From Clostridia bacterium (GTDB lineage: Bacteria; Bacillota; Clostridia; Christensenellales; CAG-917): a DNA stretch of 35,595 bases. The stretch is from positions 1 through 35,595 of the forward strand of contig JAKSOR010000012.1 of assembly GCA_024405515.1 (NCBI GenBank), written 5' to 3'. The notes beneath the pieces were generated by a model. That model did no database searches, was not told the origin of the DNA, and saw only the letters and a list, made by a program, of their open reading frames with translations. This document shows, piece after piece, positions 1 through 7,564 of the stretch (position 1 is the stretch's first letter; every line of letters starts with the position of its first letter). Position numbers and translations under genes: made by a program.

Positions 1-1
1 G

Positions 2-31
2 ATTGAGTTGGCAAAAAAAGAAGGGCGCTAA
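2..31 (+). CDS. 3' end of an unidentified CDS (partial)
   Basis: An open frame entering from the left edge reads IELAKKEGR and stops with TAA at 29-31. It is too short to assign. A weak hairpin (TAAGAA/TTCTTA, 29-46) overlaps the stop and is followed by a T-containing stretch, which would fit the end of a plus-strand transcription unit. The frame could be chance; only the sequence to the left can decide. Confidence 0.3.
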   Translation: MELAKKEGR

Positions 32-80
32 GAATTTTATTTCTTAACACCCCCTTGTTTTTAGCTAAAACTTAGTATTA

Positions 81-899
81 TTAATAACTTTTAATATCCG
101 GAAGAAGTTTCTCAAAGTTAAGTCCGAACCTTAAATCTGCCTTGGCCTTAACCGATACATCTATCGAATCTTTAATAAATGCCATAGCTGCTTTTGCAGA
201 ATTTTCAAGAGAGTATCTGTTAATCAGTTTACCAACAAGCATGCTGGCAAATACATCGCCGGCGCCATGAATAAATGCATTGACTTTCTTGTCATACATG
301 AATGAAATTTTCTTTTTTGAAAGGTATCCTATTCCTATTCCGCCATCTTTTTCAACACCAGTTATGACAACACTCTGAGTACTCTTGTTCCTGAACATAT
401 TTAGCATCATAGAGGCATTAGACTCGTTAGGCTCAAGTTCAAGACTCAGACCTGCAAGCATTTTTGCCTCTGTGAAATTCGGTGTAATAAGGTCGGCATA
501 TTTGCAGAGAGACATTATTTTTTTTGCATACGAATCGTTAAAAATTGAATAAAGTTTGCCATTGTCCGCCATTGCAGGATCTACGATAATTGCAGCACCT
601 GCCTTCTTTTCTTCCTTAAGGATTTTTTCGACATTATCACAGCATTCTTCTGTTCCGAGAAAACCCACATAAACACAGTCAAATGTGATACCGACCTTTT
701 TCCAATGTTTGTACATAGGCATCATATTTGATGCAAGATCCAGATATGTATATCCTGAAATACCACCGGTCTGCGTGGAAAGAAGTGCCGAAGGCATGGC
801 ACAAACGTTATGCCCCTGGGCTGAAAGAATAGGAATCGCCGATGTCAGCGAACAATTCCCTATACAACTGAAGTCTTCAATAACTAGTATTCTTTTCAT
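81..899 (-). CDS. pdxY: Pyridoxal/pyridoxamine kinase (PdxY/PdxK family)
   Basis: A ribokinase-fold kinase of 272 residues, the usual family length. It should phosphorylate pyridoxal, pyridoxamine or pyridoxine with ATP in the B6 salvage pathway, in the cytosol. Visible signatures are the substrate-site segment MPSALLSTQTGG (residues 35-46), VDPAMADNGKLY (107-118), TPNFTEAK (139-146) and the anion-hole/catalytic motif HGAGD (211-215, catalytic base D215), where most relatives have GTGD. The family is clear; the preferred vitamer is inferred. It stands alone. The promoter is TTGTAT-16-TATAAT, with the -10 box only 7 bases before the ATG. An AAGGTGA sequence lies 15 bases upstream of the ATG, too far for a working SD, so the mRNA is probably leaderless. 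Confidence 0.88.
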   Translation of the reverse strand: MKRILVIEDFSCIGNCSLTSAIPILSAQGHNVCAMPSALLSTQTGGISGYTYLDLASNMMPMYKHWKKVGITFDCVYVGFLGTEECCDNVEKILKEEKKAGAAIIVDPAMADNGKLYSIFNDSYAKKIMSLCKYADLITPNFTEAKMLAGLSLELEPNESNASMMLNMFRNKSTQSVVITGVEKDGGIGIGYLSKKKISFMYDKKVNAFIHGAGDVFASMLVGKLINRYSLENSAKAAMAFIKDSIDVSVKAKADLRFGLNFEKLLPDIKSY

Positions 900-906
900 A
901 TAATAA

Positions 907-934
907 ATTATATCACCTTACATTTAAAATACAA
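907..934 (-). promoter_or_regulatory. Promoter of the pyridoxal kinase gene, leaderless type
   Basis: On the minus strand, -35 TTGTAT (929-934), 16-base spacer, -10 TATAAT (907-912) with an upstream TG. Seven bases separate the -10 box from the ATG at 899, so transcription should start at or within a couple of bases of the start codon. Confidence 0.6.
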
Positions 935-961
935 TAATTTAGCGTCTTATTTCTTCTATAG

Positions 962-990
962 TTGCAAAGATTCATTATTAATGATATACT
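962..990 (+). promoter_or_regulatory. Promoter of the SRP RNA gene
   Basis: -35 TTGCAA (962-967), exact 17-base spacer, -10 TATACT (985-990). The predicted start, about 997, coincides with the first base of the terminal stem of the RNA. Confidence 0.75.
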
Positions 991-996
991 ACTTTC

Positions 997-1263
997 ACTG
1001 CGCTAAACGGGGAGCTAGCGGTGCCTTGTAAACCACAATCCGCTATAGTGGTGTTGACCACTGAATTGAGGCCAATAGTATGGTTGGCTGCACATAGCAA
1101 GGGGTGTTGATATTAAGGTCCTGTGCAATGTCATCCTGTGAACCGTGTCAGAGCTTGACCGCAGCAGCACTAAGCAGATTTTGGCGTGTGCCACGGGGAA
1201 ACTTTAAAGTAGCCACCTACTGTGTTTCCGCTTCGGTATTACTGGTCGAAGTCAGCGCGCAGT
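997..1263 (+). ncRNA. ffs: Signal recognition particle RNA, large bacterial type
   Basis: This fills the 420-base gap between the kinase and the lipoprotein gene. The 5' part (GGGGAGCTAGCGGTGCC, 1009-1025) matches the Alu domain of large Gram-positive SRP RNAs. The S domain is recognisable from GTCAG, AGCAGC and GCGTGTGCC around 1146-1192. The ends pair: ACTGCGC (997-1003) with GCGCAGT (1257-1263), giving about 267 nt, the normal size for this class. The RNA would bind Ffh and direct membrane and secreted proteins to the translocon. The helix-8 apical loop is unusual: between GC and GC it reads UUGACC, i.e. a UGAC (URRC-type) tetraloop instead of the usual GGAA type. Ends are inferred from pairing and the promoter. 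Confidence 0.9.
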
Positions 1264-1275
1264 ATTTGAATTCAA

Positions 1276-1304
1276 AAAGACCTGCCAGACGGCAGGCCTT
1301 TTAC
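1276..1304 (+). terminator. Bidirectional rho-independent terminator
   Basis: Stem CCTGCC (1281-1286), loop AGAC, GGCAGG (1291-1296), extended by an A-rich/T-rich flank on each side. It ends the SRP RNA on the plus strand (TTTTACTTTATT) and the lipoprotein gene on the minus strand (TCTTTTTG). Confidence 0.8.
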
Positions 1305-1321
1305 TTTATTAGGATTAATTA

Positions 1322-2692
1322 TCAGTCATTAATTCCCCTGATATCTCCGAATGCTTTCTGGATTGCATAATATAACGGTTTAGGATTTCCCTTGCCGTCA
1401 ACAAGTCCCCAGCCTGTTTCAACCGGACACTTCTCCTGACCACAGACATAACATTTTGCGCTGTCAGAATAGCAATAAACAATAGTCCCGCATATAAAGT
1501 CCTCTGAAGCAAGCACGTCAATCTGATCTGTCATATACTCAGCCTGGCCTTCAGGAGAATGAGGATACCCTTTTACAACGTAATCTTCGGCAAGCTGGCA
1601 ATACAGATGACTGGTGTATTCATCATTAAACAGTTTGCTTGCAATAAGTCTATAAGCAGCCTCAACCTCTTCCTCATTTTTTGCCTTTGGCAATCCACAT
1701 ACAAGTTCAAGATCTTCTCTGAAACTTTCAGGGAAATTCTCGTTCTCAATAAAATCTTTGATATTATTTTGAGTATATGTAATAGCTTCAGGAAGAGTAT
1801 CACCCTGTGCACCATAATATTGAAGTATCTCAAGTTTTTCCGCATCTGTCTTTGGTTCACCGTATCCAATATAACCAAACTCATTAACCATAATAGGTTT
1901 TCCTGTCAGGTCATACGCAAGACCGGTAAACACCGCACCTCCGCTGACTCCGAGCATTCCTGTTGCGCCATCGAAGCAACCGAGATAGAAGTCAACACCT
2001 ACGAAATCAATATATTTTTCCCATGGTTCCATAGCCGTTGTAAGCTGAACATAACCCTCAACGCCGCCAAGGTTATAGCATAATGCTATACCCTTTTTAT
2101 ATCTGTAAATAGCCTTAGCCTGAATTCCGATAAATTCTGCAGCCTCATCAATATTTAAAGGTTCTGTAAATCTAGGAAGGCCCATTTCATTTGTAATCTG
2201 AAGTGCGGAAACAATTCCCTGCAGGTCTTCAGCATAGAATCTTGCTATTTTCATTATTTCAGCTTTGCTGCTTTCATCTCTAGGATCAAGGCCGAATTCA
2301 ATATAGTCTTCAGGATATGGAGTAACAGCCATAACCTTAAAACCTCTGTCAGCATAAGATTTTGCCCTTTCCTTAAATGCAAGATATCCCGGATTCATCT
2401 GACCGTCTTTTGTAAAAGGCAGATTATTTATATCAAATCTGACCCACTGAATATTTGCATCTGCTATCTGCTCATAATTCTCATTAGGATGGCAGACTCC
2501 GCATGCAAATCCTCCGATATAATCTGTAAGAGTTTCCGGAGTATACTCTATTGTATTGAATTCATCATTAATCCAGCTGTCATTATCCCACCACTCTGGT
2601 TTTAATCCGTCTTTTTTATTACAGGAAGTCAATGCAATAAAGCAGGATAAAACAAGAGAAAGAACAATAACCAAAGAAATTATTTTCTTCAT
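1322..2692 (-). CDS. Lipoprotein with clan GH-A glycoside hydrolase-like TIM barrel
   Basis: A secreted lipoprotein: hydrophobic signal followed by lipobox LTSC, lipidated Cys near residue 24-26. The body resembles a (beta/alpha)8 glycoside hydrolase of clan GH-A. QITNEMG carries the Asn-Glu pair typical of the acid/base at strand 4 (N170/E171 numbered from the upstream ATG) and VNEFGY carries a Glu (E273) placed like the strand-7 nucleophile. The end, WGLVDGKGNPKPLYYAIQKAF, has the usual tail of such enzymes. Substrate unknown; the Cys pairs near the C-terminus (CYVCGQEKC) are unusual. Two starts are possible: 2698 (SD AGGGG only 3 bases away) and 2692 (9 bases away, giving MKKIISLV); the second fits better. 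Family is moderately sure, activity untested. Confidence 0.7.
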   Translation of the reverse strand: MKKIISLVIVLSLVLSCFIALTSCNKKDGLKPEWWDNDSWINDEFNTIEYTPETLTDYIGGFACGVCHPNENYEQIADANIQWVRFDINNLPFTKDGQMNPGYLAFKERAKSYADRGFKVMAVTPYPEDYIEFGLDPRDESSKAEIMKIARFYAEDLQGIVSALQITNEMGLPRFTEPLNIDEAAEFIGIQAKAIYRYKKGIALCYNLGGVEGYVQLTTAMEPWEKYIDFVGVDFYLGCFDGATGMLGVSGGAVFTGLAYDLTGKPIMVNEFGYIGYGEPKTDAEKLEILQYYGAQGDTLPEAITYTQNNIKDFIENENFPESFREDLELVCGLPKAKNEEEVEAAYRLIASKLFNDEYTSHLYCQLAEDYVVKGYPHSPEGQAEYMTDQIDVLASEDFICGTIVYCYSDSAKCYVCGQEKCPVETGWGLVDGKGNPKPLYYAIQKAFGDIRGIND

Positions 2693-2755
2693 AACCATAA
2701 TCCCCTGAAAATATTTTTTATATATAATAACACAAATCTAAGGAAAATAAAAGAT

Positions 2756-2780
2756 AAGGGACCACCACAGGCAGTCCCTT
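2756..2780 (-). terminator. Terminator of the EF-G-like gene
   Basis: AAGGGAC (2756-2762) pairs with GTCCCTT (2774-2780) across an 11-base loop. On the minus strand the stem is followed by a T-rich run (ATCTTTTATTTTCC). Confidence 0.7.
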
Positions 2781-2802
2781 AATATATAATTTACCGATTT
2801 TA

Positions 2803-4863
2803 TTATGCTTTCTTTGCAGCTGCTTCTTCTTCACGTTTCTTTGCATCTGCAATAATTGCTGCATTTGCACTTGCAGGAACTTCTTCATAACGTACGAAAT
2901 TCATTTCGAACTTACCTCTGCCCTGTGTCATTGAACGTAAATCTGTTGCATACTTATACATTTCAGCCTGAGGAACTTCTGCAGTAATAATCTGCTTACC
3001 GTTGTTCATATCTGTTCCGAGGATTCTGCCACGACGTTTGTTCATGTCGCCGAGGATGTCTCCGAGATATTCATCAGGAACTGTGATCTTTGCTTCCATA
3101 ATAGGCTCTAAGAAACATGGGGATGCTGCTGCAACACCATCTGCGTATGCAAGTTTAGCTGCCGTTACGAATGCGATTTCCTTACTGTCTACCGGGTGAT
3201 ATTTACCATCATCAAGAGTACACTTTAAGTTAATCATCGGATAACCTGCGAGAACACCGTGAAGGATTGCTTCTCTTAAGCCTTTTTCAACTGCCGGGAT
3301 GAACTGACGTGGAACTGCTCCGCCGACAACCTCATCTACGAACTGGAAGACTCCGTCTTCCGCGCCTGGCTCGAATCTGATCCAAACATCACCGAACTGT
3401 CCAGCACCACCGGACTGTTTCTTGTGTTTACCTTCACATCTAGAGTTCTTTCTGATTGTTTCTCTGTATGCTACTCTCGGTGTCTGCCAGTCTACCTGAA
3501 TACCGAGTTTTGCTTTTACTCTCTTGCACATGATGTCAAGCTGAGCTTCGCCAAGACCTGAAATAAGAACGTCACCTGTTTCAATGTTCTTTTCTACTTT
3601 GAATGTAGCATCTTCTTCCTGCATCTTGATTAATCCCTGGATAGCTTTTTCTTCGTCTTTTGCAGCTGTTACTGCGTAAGAGATAACCGGTTTCGGGAAT
3701 TCAATCTTTTCGTAAACAACCGGGTTGCCTACTGCTGCCATTGTATCATTTGTGCTTGTGTAAACGAGTTTTGCAAGAGCACCGATATCACCTGCTTCGA
3801 GGCAGTCAACCGGCTCCTGTTTTTTGCCCTTAAGTACGTAGATTGTTCCGACTTTTTCCTGTTTGTCAACAGATGTGTTTACGATTGTGTCGCCGGAAGT
3901 TAATTTACCTGTGTTAACCTTGAAGATTAAGAGTTTTCCTACGTATGGGTCTACGATAGATTTGAATACGTGTGCAGAGAATGGTTTTGAACCGTCTACT
4001 GCTACGAAATCCTTACCTTCTGCCTTAATACCTTTTGTACGGAGAGGACTTGGCATAAAATCAACAATCTTGTCGAGTAAATTCTTTACACCTTTTGATG
4101 TAAGAGCGTTACCTGCCATAAGAGGAATGAAGATTTCATCTGCAATTGCTGCATGTAAACCTTTCTGAACTTCTTCAGCTGTGAATTCCTCACCACCGAA
4201 GAATTTTTCAAGTAATTCATCGTCTGTTTCTGCGATCATTTCATTGATCTTGCCGTTGTATTCGCCGACTTTTGCTTCAATTGCTGCAGGAACTGCGATT
4301 TCTTTTCCGTTTAAGTCATATGCCTTATTTGCAATGATATCAGCAAAACCTACAACCTTTCCGCCATCAATAATAGGAAGTTCGATAGGAACTACTTTCT
4401 GATATTTTGCCATAATGGCATCAATTGTTCCGTTAAGATCTGAGTTTTCTTTTTCAACTGCGTTGACAAAGATAAGAGCAGGAGTCTTCTTTTCAGAACA
4501 TAAATCAAGAGCTTTTTCTGTTCCTACTGTTAAGGAACCGGAAGCTGATGTAACTACGATAGCAGAATCTGCTGCTGAAATAGCTGAAACCTGTTCACCT
4601 TCGAAATCGAAGAATCCAGGTGTATCAAGAATGTTGATTTTTGTGTCTTTGTAGATTGCATAACCAAGTGCTAAGGAAATGGATATTTTACGTTTGATTT
4701 CCTCATCATCAAAGTCCATTGTAGCGTTACCGTCATCAACTTTGCCGAAACGGTCTACAGTCTTTGTCTCGAACATCATAGCTTCAGCGAGAGTTGTTTT
4801 ACCTTCGCCTGAGTGACCAACGAGAGCAACATTTCGAATAAAATCGGATTTAAAAGTTTTCAT
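2803..4863 (-). CDS. EF-G-like translational GTPase with degenerate G motifs
   Basis: 686 residues, full EF-G length, with the G domain, domain II, and the domain IV entry motif GKHKKQSGG followed by QFGDVWIRFEP. The P-loop is intact (GHSGEGKT, 16-23). Other G motifs deviate: the switch I Thr of RGITI is Ser (RKISIS, S61), the DTPGH motif is DTPGF (F84 instead of the catalytic His), and the G4 motif NKxD is NAVE (134-137). PGH loss is known in the EF-G-like paralogue group; loss of the G4 Lys and Asp is less usual. It stands as a single gene away from any str operon, so it is probably an accessory ribosome-associated factor and not the main EF-G. SD AGAGGT lies 6 bases before the ATG. Role unknown. 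Confidence 0.85.
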   Translation of the reverse strand: MKTFKSDFIRNVALVGHSGEGKTTLAEAMMFETKTVDRFGKVDDGNATMDFDDEEIKRKISISLALGYAIYKDTKINILDTPGFFDFEGEQVSAISAADSAIVVTSASGSLTVGTEKALDLCSEKKTPALIFVNAVEKENSDLNGTIDAIMAKYQKVVPIELPIIDGGKVVGFADIIANKAYDLNGKEIAVPAAIEAKVGEYNGKINEMIAETDDELLEKFFGGEEFTAEEVQKGLHAAIADEIFIPLMAGNALTSKGVKNLLDKIVDFMPSPLRTKGIKAEGKDFVAVDGSKPFSAHVFKSIVDPYVGKLLIFKVNTGKLTSGDTIVNTSVDKQEKVGTIYVLKGKKQEPVDCLEAGDIGALAKLVYTSTNDTMAAVGNPVVYEKIEFPKPVISYAVTAAKDEEKAIQGLIKMQEEDATFKVEKNIETGDVLISGLGEAQLDIMCKRVKAKLGIQVDWQTPRVAYRETIRKNSRCEGKHKKQSGGAGQFGDVWIRFEPGAEDGVFQFVDEVVGGAVPRQFIPAVEKGLREAILHGVLAGYPMINLKCTLDDGKYHPVDSKEIAFVTAAKLAYADGVAAASPCFLEPIMEAKITVPDEYLGDILGDMNKRRGRILGTDMNNGKQIITAEVPQAEMYKYATDLRSMTQGRGKFEMNFVRYEEVPASANAAIIADAKKREEEAAAKKA

Positions 4864-4895
4864 GTGTTACCTCTTATAAAATAAATTGCTATTAG

Positions 4896-4924
4896 ATTAT
4901 ATATTATTCCGCGCTTATACGCAA
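4896..4924 (-). promoter_or_regulatory. Promoter of the EF-G-like gene
   Basis: Minus-strand -35 TTGCGT (4919-4924), 17-base spacer, -10 TATAAT (4896-4901). Confidence 0.65.
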
Positions 4925-5094
4925 GCAAAAAATGGGTTCCGGAAATTTTGTATTTACCGTAATTCTAACCGAAACAATTCCGAATTTAAGCGTTTAGATA
5001 TACGTATTTAAGTAAAATCCAAACATTCCCGAAAACACTGGGAATCAAAAATTTTCTCATGGCCCAGATTGCCAAAAAGGGCGTGCCGGTTTTA

Positions 5095-5154
5095 TGCAAG
5101 AAATATTCAAATTGTATGCTATTTTTGTTGCAAGAATACTCAAATTATGCTAGT
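5095..5154 (+). repeat. Imperfect tandem repeat at the rpsT promoter
   Basis: Copy 1 (5095-5122) and copy 2 (5129-5154) both run TGCAAG, AATA, TCAAATT, ATGCTA with a few small insertions. Copy 2 contains the working-looking promoter; copy 1 has a longer -35/-10 distance and looks like a decayed duplicate. Confidence 0.5.
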
Positions 5155-5156
5155 AT
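5128..5156 (+). promoter_or_regulatory. Promoter of rpsT
   Basis: -35 TTGCAA (5128-5133), 17-base spacer, -10 TAGTAT (5151-5156) with the extended element TGC directly before it. The predicted start near 5163 gives a leader of about 25 bases. Confidence 0.7.
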
Positions 5157-5187
5157 ATCAAAGATATTTAATCACGAGGAGAAAAAT

Positions 5188-5454
5188 ATGCCAAATATTA
5201 AGTCAGCAAAAAAGAGAGTATTAATCTCAGAGAAGAAGAACGAAATCAACACAGCTAAAAAGACACACGTTAAAAACACAATTAAGAAATTCAACGCAGC
5301 AATCGAAGCAAACGATGTAAAAGCAGCTGAAGAATTACTTAAAGAGTGTATGTCAGTTATTGACTGTGCTCAGAAAGACGGCATCTATAAAAAGAACACT
5401 GCAGCAAGAAAGAAAGCAACTCTCTGCAAATCTTTAGACGCAATCAAAGCATAA
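5188..5454 (+). CDS. rpsT: 30S ribosomal protein S20
   Basis: 88 residues, very rich in Lys and Ala, beginning MPNIKSAKKRVLISEKK and ending ARKKATLCKSLDAIKA, the typical S20 pattern of long helices that bind 16S rRNA in the 30S body. The open frame extends upstream to 5059, but the start at 5188 is chosen because it gives the standard S20 N-terminus, has the SD GAGGAG 6 bases away (5176-5181), and the promoter lies inside the longer frame. Single-gene unit followed at once by a strong terminator. Confidence 0.97.
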   Translation: MPNIKSAKKRVLISEKKNEINTAKKTHVKNTIKKFNAAIEANDVKAAEELLKECMSVIDCAQKDGIYKKNTAARKKATLCKSLDAIKA

Positions 5455-5483
5455 TTATCTTATCTGAAATTTTTTAACTTAAG

Positions 5484-5506
5484 ACCTTCAAGCAAATCTT
5501 GAAGGT
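5484..5506 (+). terminator. Terminator of rpsT
   Basis: Perfect 9-bp stem ACCTTCAAG/CTTGAAGGT with a 5-base loop, followed by TTTATTATA on the plus strand. Confidence 0.85.
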
Positions 5507-5553
5507 TTTATTATACCAATTTTCGGTGAATTTAAAAGAAAAAAAGGAAAGGT

Positions 5554-7563
5554 TTACTCCCCTTCCTTGTTAGTTTCATCACTTACCTGTTGTTCCTCTT
5601 CAGGAATTTCCGGTTCTTCGTCAGGACCAATTTCCCTTAAAACCTGGTCCTCATCAAAATCTATTCCGAGCGCATCAGTATCAGGCTCATCATCGTCCTT
5701 ATTTACTGTTGATTTTGATGCTTTCTTTTTCTTTATTGCAAAAGCAATAAACGCAGCAACAAGCGCCGCTCCAAGTACCGCTGCAGCCGTGATAAGAACT
5801 ATCTCAACCACTTTATCATCTTTTTTGTCTTCTTTAGGAATGACATCTTCTGATACATAGTTTTCGGTAAACTCTGCAAGAAGATTGCCGTTATACTTTG
5901 CGGATATTCTGACTGTTCCTGAGGTCTCATTTAAATATGTAAATGTTTTCCCGTTCACGCCTGAATATATTCCGTCAACATACCACATAATTGTTCCAAT
6001 AGTCTCAGGAGAAACATAATCAAGTCCTGAAAGTGTATGCTGTACCTGATAGCCTGCAATGAAATTGCCCTCATACATATCAACTATTGACTCCGCCTTC
6101 ATTGATATCCTGCTGCTGTCAGGGTCTGCATAATCAACGGTAACAATATACTGATCCGAATATGATCTTGCCAAATATGTCCATTTCACATCAACTGTAA
6201 CAGTCCCGACCTTTGAAAGAGGAAGGAATGAGATTTCCCTTTCGGAACTTTCCTTAATTACCGTATCGCCATGCTTAACTGTCCACTGAACGCTGCCCTT
6301 TTCCGCAGCTGACTGAGGATATGTAACAATATGAGCCGAGACCTTTGAAACATTGTTTATTGTCTGTTTGGATGAACCCGAATCAATATCAATTTTGCAA
6401 TAAGCAAAATTGTCTGCATTCATAAGCACATTGAAATCAAGCGGGAAATAATTCTTTCCGCCTTTCCTTACAACATCACTGTGTGCACCTTTTATAAGTG
6501 CCGAGATTTCATTAGGTGTTGTTTCAAGACCGATGCCTTTTTCAATTGCACCATATTTTAACGTTGCACATGCAGCTGCAAAAGAAACAACCGGACATGC
6601 CATACTTGTTCCGGATAAAGTTTTATACCTATCATCCGCACTGCCGTCTGCAGAAATAAGTTTTACTGCAGGTGCCATAATATCATATGCAGAGCCAAAG
6701 TTTGAATTTTCGTAGAAAATCTTTTCTCCCTTTGTATCATAGGTGTATCCCATGACGCCGATACAGTTTGAAGATGCAGCCGGATAATGGGTGGCCGATG
6801 TCTTCTCATTTCCTGCTGCAGCACAGAAAACAGCTTCTTTTGCATAGTTTGCCGTAACGAGAGTCTGATATGTATTTCCGCCGCTGAAAGACATATTGAC
6901 TACATCCGCATTATTCTGAAGTGCAAAAACAATGGCTTTCTGAACAGCATTAAACGGGAATGAACTTGAATCAGTCTTCGGGTATGCTGCTTTTATAGGG
7001 AGAATCTTAATATATTTTTCGAGGTTCATCTCATGAATGAGAATGGATATTATTCCGCACACATGTGTTCCGTGACAATCAGGAGCATCATCCATGACAT
7101 CGTAGATGTCCTCTTTTTTGTTTCTGTAATCCGCATATGCATTATAGCGTACTATGTCCCCGTCATCATCACGCAGGAAAACATCATATTCGCCTATTTC
7201 TGTTGAAGTCGTAGGATTTCCGTTTTTATCGTACTGACCGAGGAAAATCTCATGATTAAAATTAACTCCGGTATCAATTACCGCAATAACAATTGGGTTT
7301 TCTTCAAAATATGAAAAATCGTAAATGTCTTTTTCCTCAAACCAGGAGGCAAACTCTGCTTTTACAGGTCCTAAATTAAGTTCATCAACATACCAGTCAT
7401 AATTAAATCCGGAATAACCAGGGTTTTCCTTACCTTTATATGATTCCTCATAACCTGACGGGAGATATGCGTCACATACAGAAACCGTAAAAGAGAAAAC
7501 AGCCAGCAGCACCAGCACAAACAATAACAGATATTTTACAAAGCCGACTGTTTTAATATTCAT
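5554..7563 (-). CDS. Membrane-anchored subtilisin-like serine protease (S8)
   Basis: 669 residues. An N-terminal signal segment (about 7-28) precedes an S8 peptidase domain with the complete triad: D97 in VIDTGVNF, H164 in CHGTHVCG, S320 in SGTSMACP, and oxyanion N252 in AAAGN. Residues about 390-570 look like beta-rich, Ig-like modules. A C-terminal membrane helix (about 586-610) is followed by KKKK and a very acidic cytosolic tail (EPDTDALGIDFDEDQ and on). The protease domain should therefore face the outside. There is no clear propeptide, as in type VII secretion-associated mycosins, but other T7SS genes are absent, so that link is not supported. The ATG follows the stop of the WG-repeat gene by one base (TAAAATG), so the two are translationally coupled. 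Confidence 0.9.
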   Translation of the reverse strand: MNIKTVGFVKYLLLFVLVLLAVFSFTVSVCDAYLPSGYEESYKGKENPGYSGFNYDWYVDELNLGPVKAEFASWFEEKDIYDFSYFEENPIVIAVIDTGVNFNHEIFLGQYDKNGNPTTSTEIGEYDVFLRDDDGDIVRYNAYADYRNKKEDIYDVMDDAPDCHGTHVCGIISILIHEMNLEKYIKILPIKAAYPKTDSSSFPFNAVQKAIVFALQNNADVVNMSFSGGNTYQTLVTANYAKEAVFCAAAGNEKTSATHYPAASSNCIGVMGYTYDTKGEKIFYENSNFGSAYDIMAPAVKLISADGSADDRYKTLSGTSMACPVVSFAAACATLKYGAIEKGIGLETTPNEISALIKGAHSDVVRKGGKNYFPLDFNVLMNADNFAYCKIDIDSGSSKQTINNVSKVSAHIVTYPQSAAEKGSVQWTVKHGDTVIKESSEREISFLPLSKVGTVTVDVKWTYLARSYSDQYIVTVDYADPDSSRISMKAESIVDMYEGNFIAGYQVQHTLSGLDYVSPETIGTIMWYVDGIYSGVNGKTFTYLNETSGTVRISAKYNGNLLAEFTENYVSEDVIPKEDKKDDKVVEIVLITAAAVLGAALVAAFIAFAIKKKKASKSTVNKDDDEPDTDALGIDFDEDQVLREIGPDEEPEIPEEEQQVSDETNKEGE

Positions 7564-7564
7564 T

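Larger units (their letters stand above)
4864..5187. other. Divergent intergenic region between the EF-G-like gene and rpsT
   Basis: This 324-base stretch has no gene that I can support. It holds the minus-strand promoter for the EF-G-like gene, the plus-strand promoter for rpsT, and an imperfect direct repeat just upstream of and overlapping the rpsT promoter. The middle (about 4930-5060) shows nothing recognisable. Confidence 0.6.

Noticed and set aside
1104..1370. Plus-strand open frame of 88 codons
   Set aside because: It lies across the SRP RNA and its terminator; no SD and no sensible composition.
1559..2083. Plus-strand open frame of 174 codons opposite the GH-like lipoprotein
   Set aside because: Antisense shadow of a gene with clear signal peptide and conserved motifs; no SD or recognisable domain.
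5059..5187. Longer N-terminus for S20
   Set aside because: The promoter lies inside this part and the SD and normal S20 start are at 5188.
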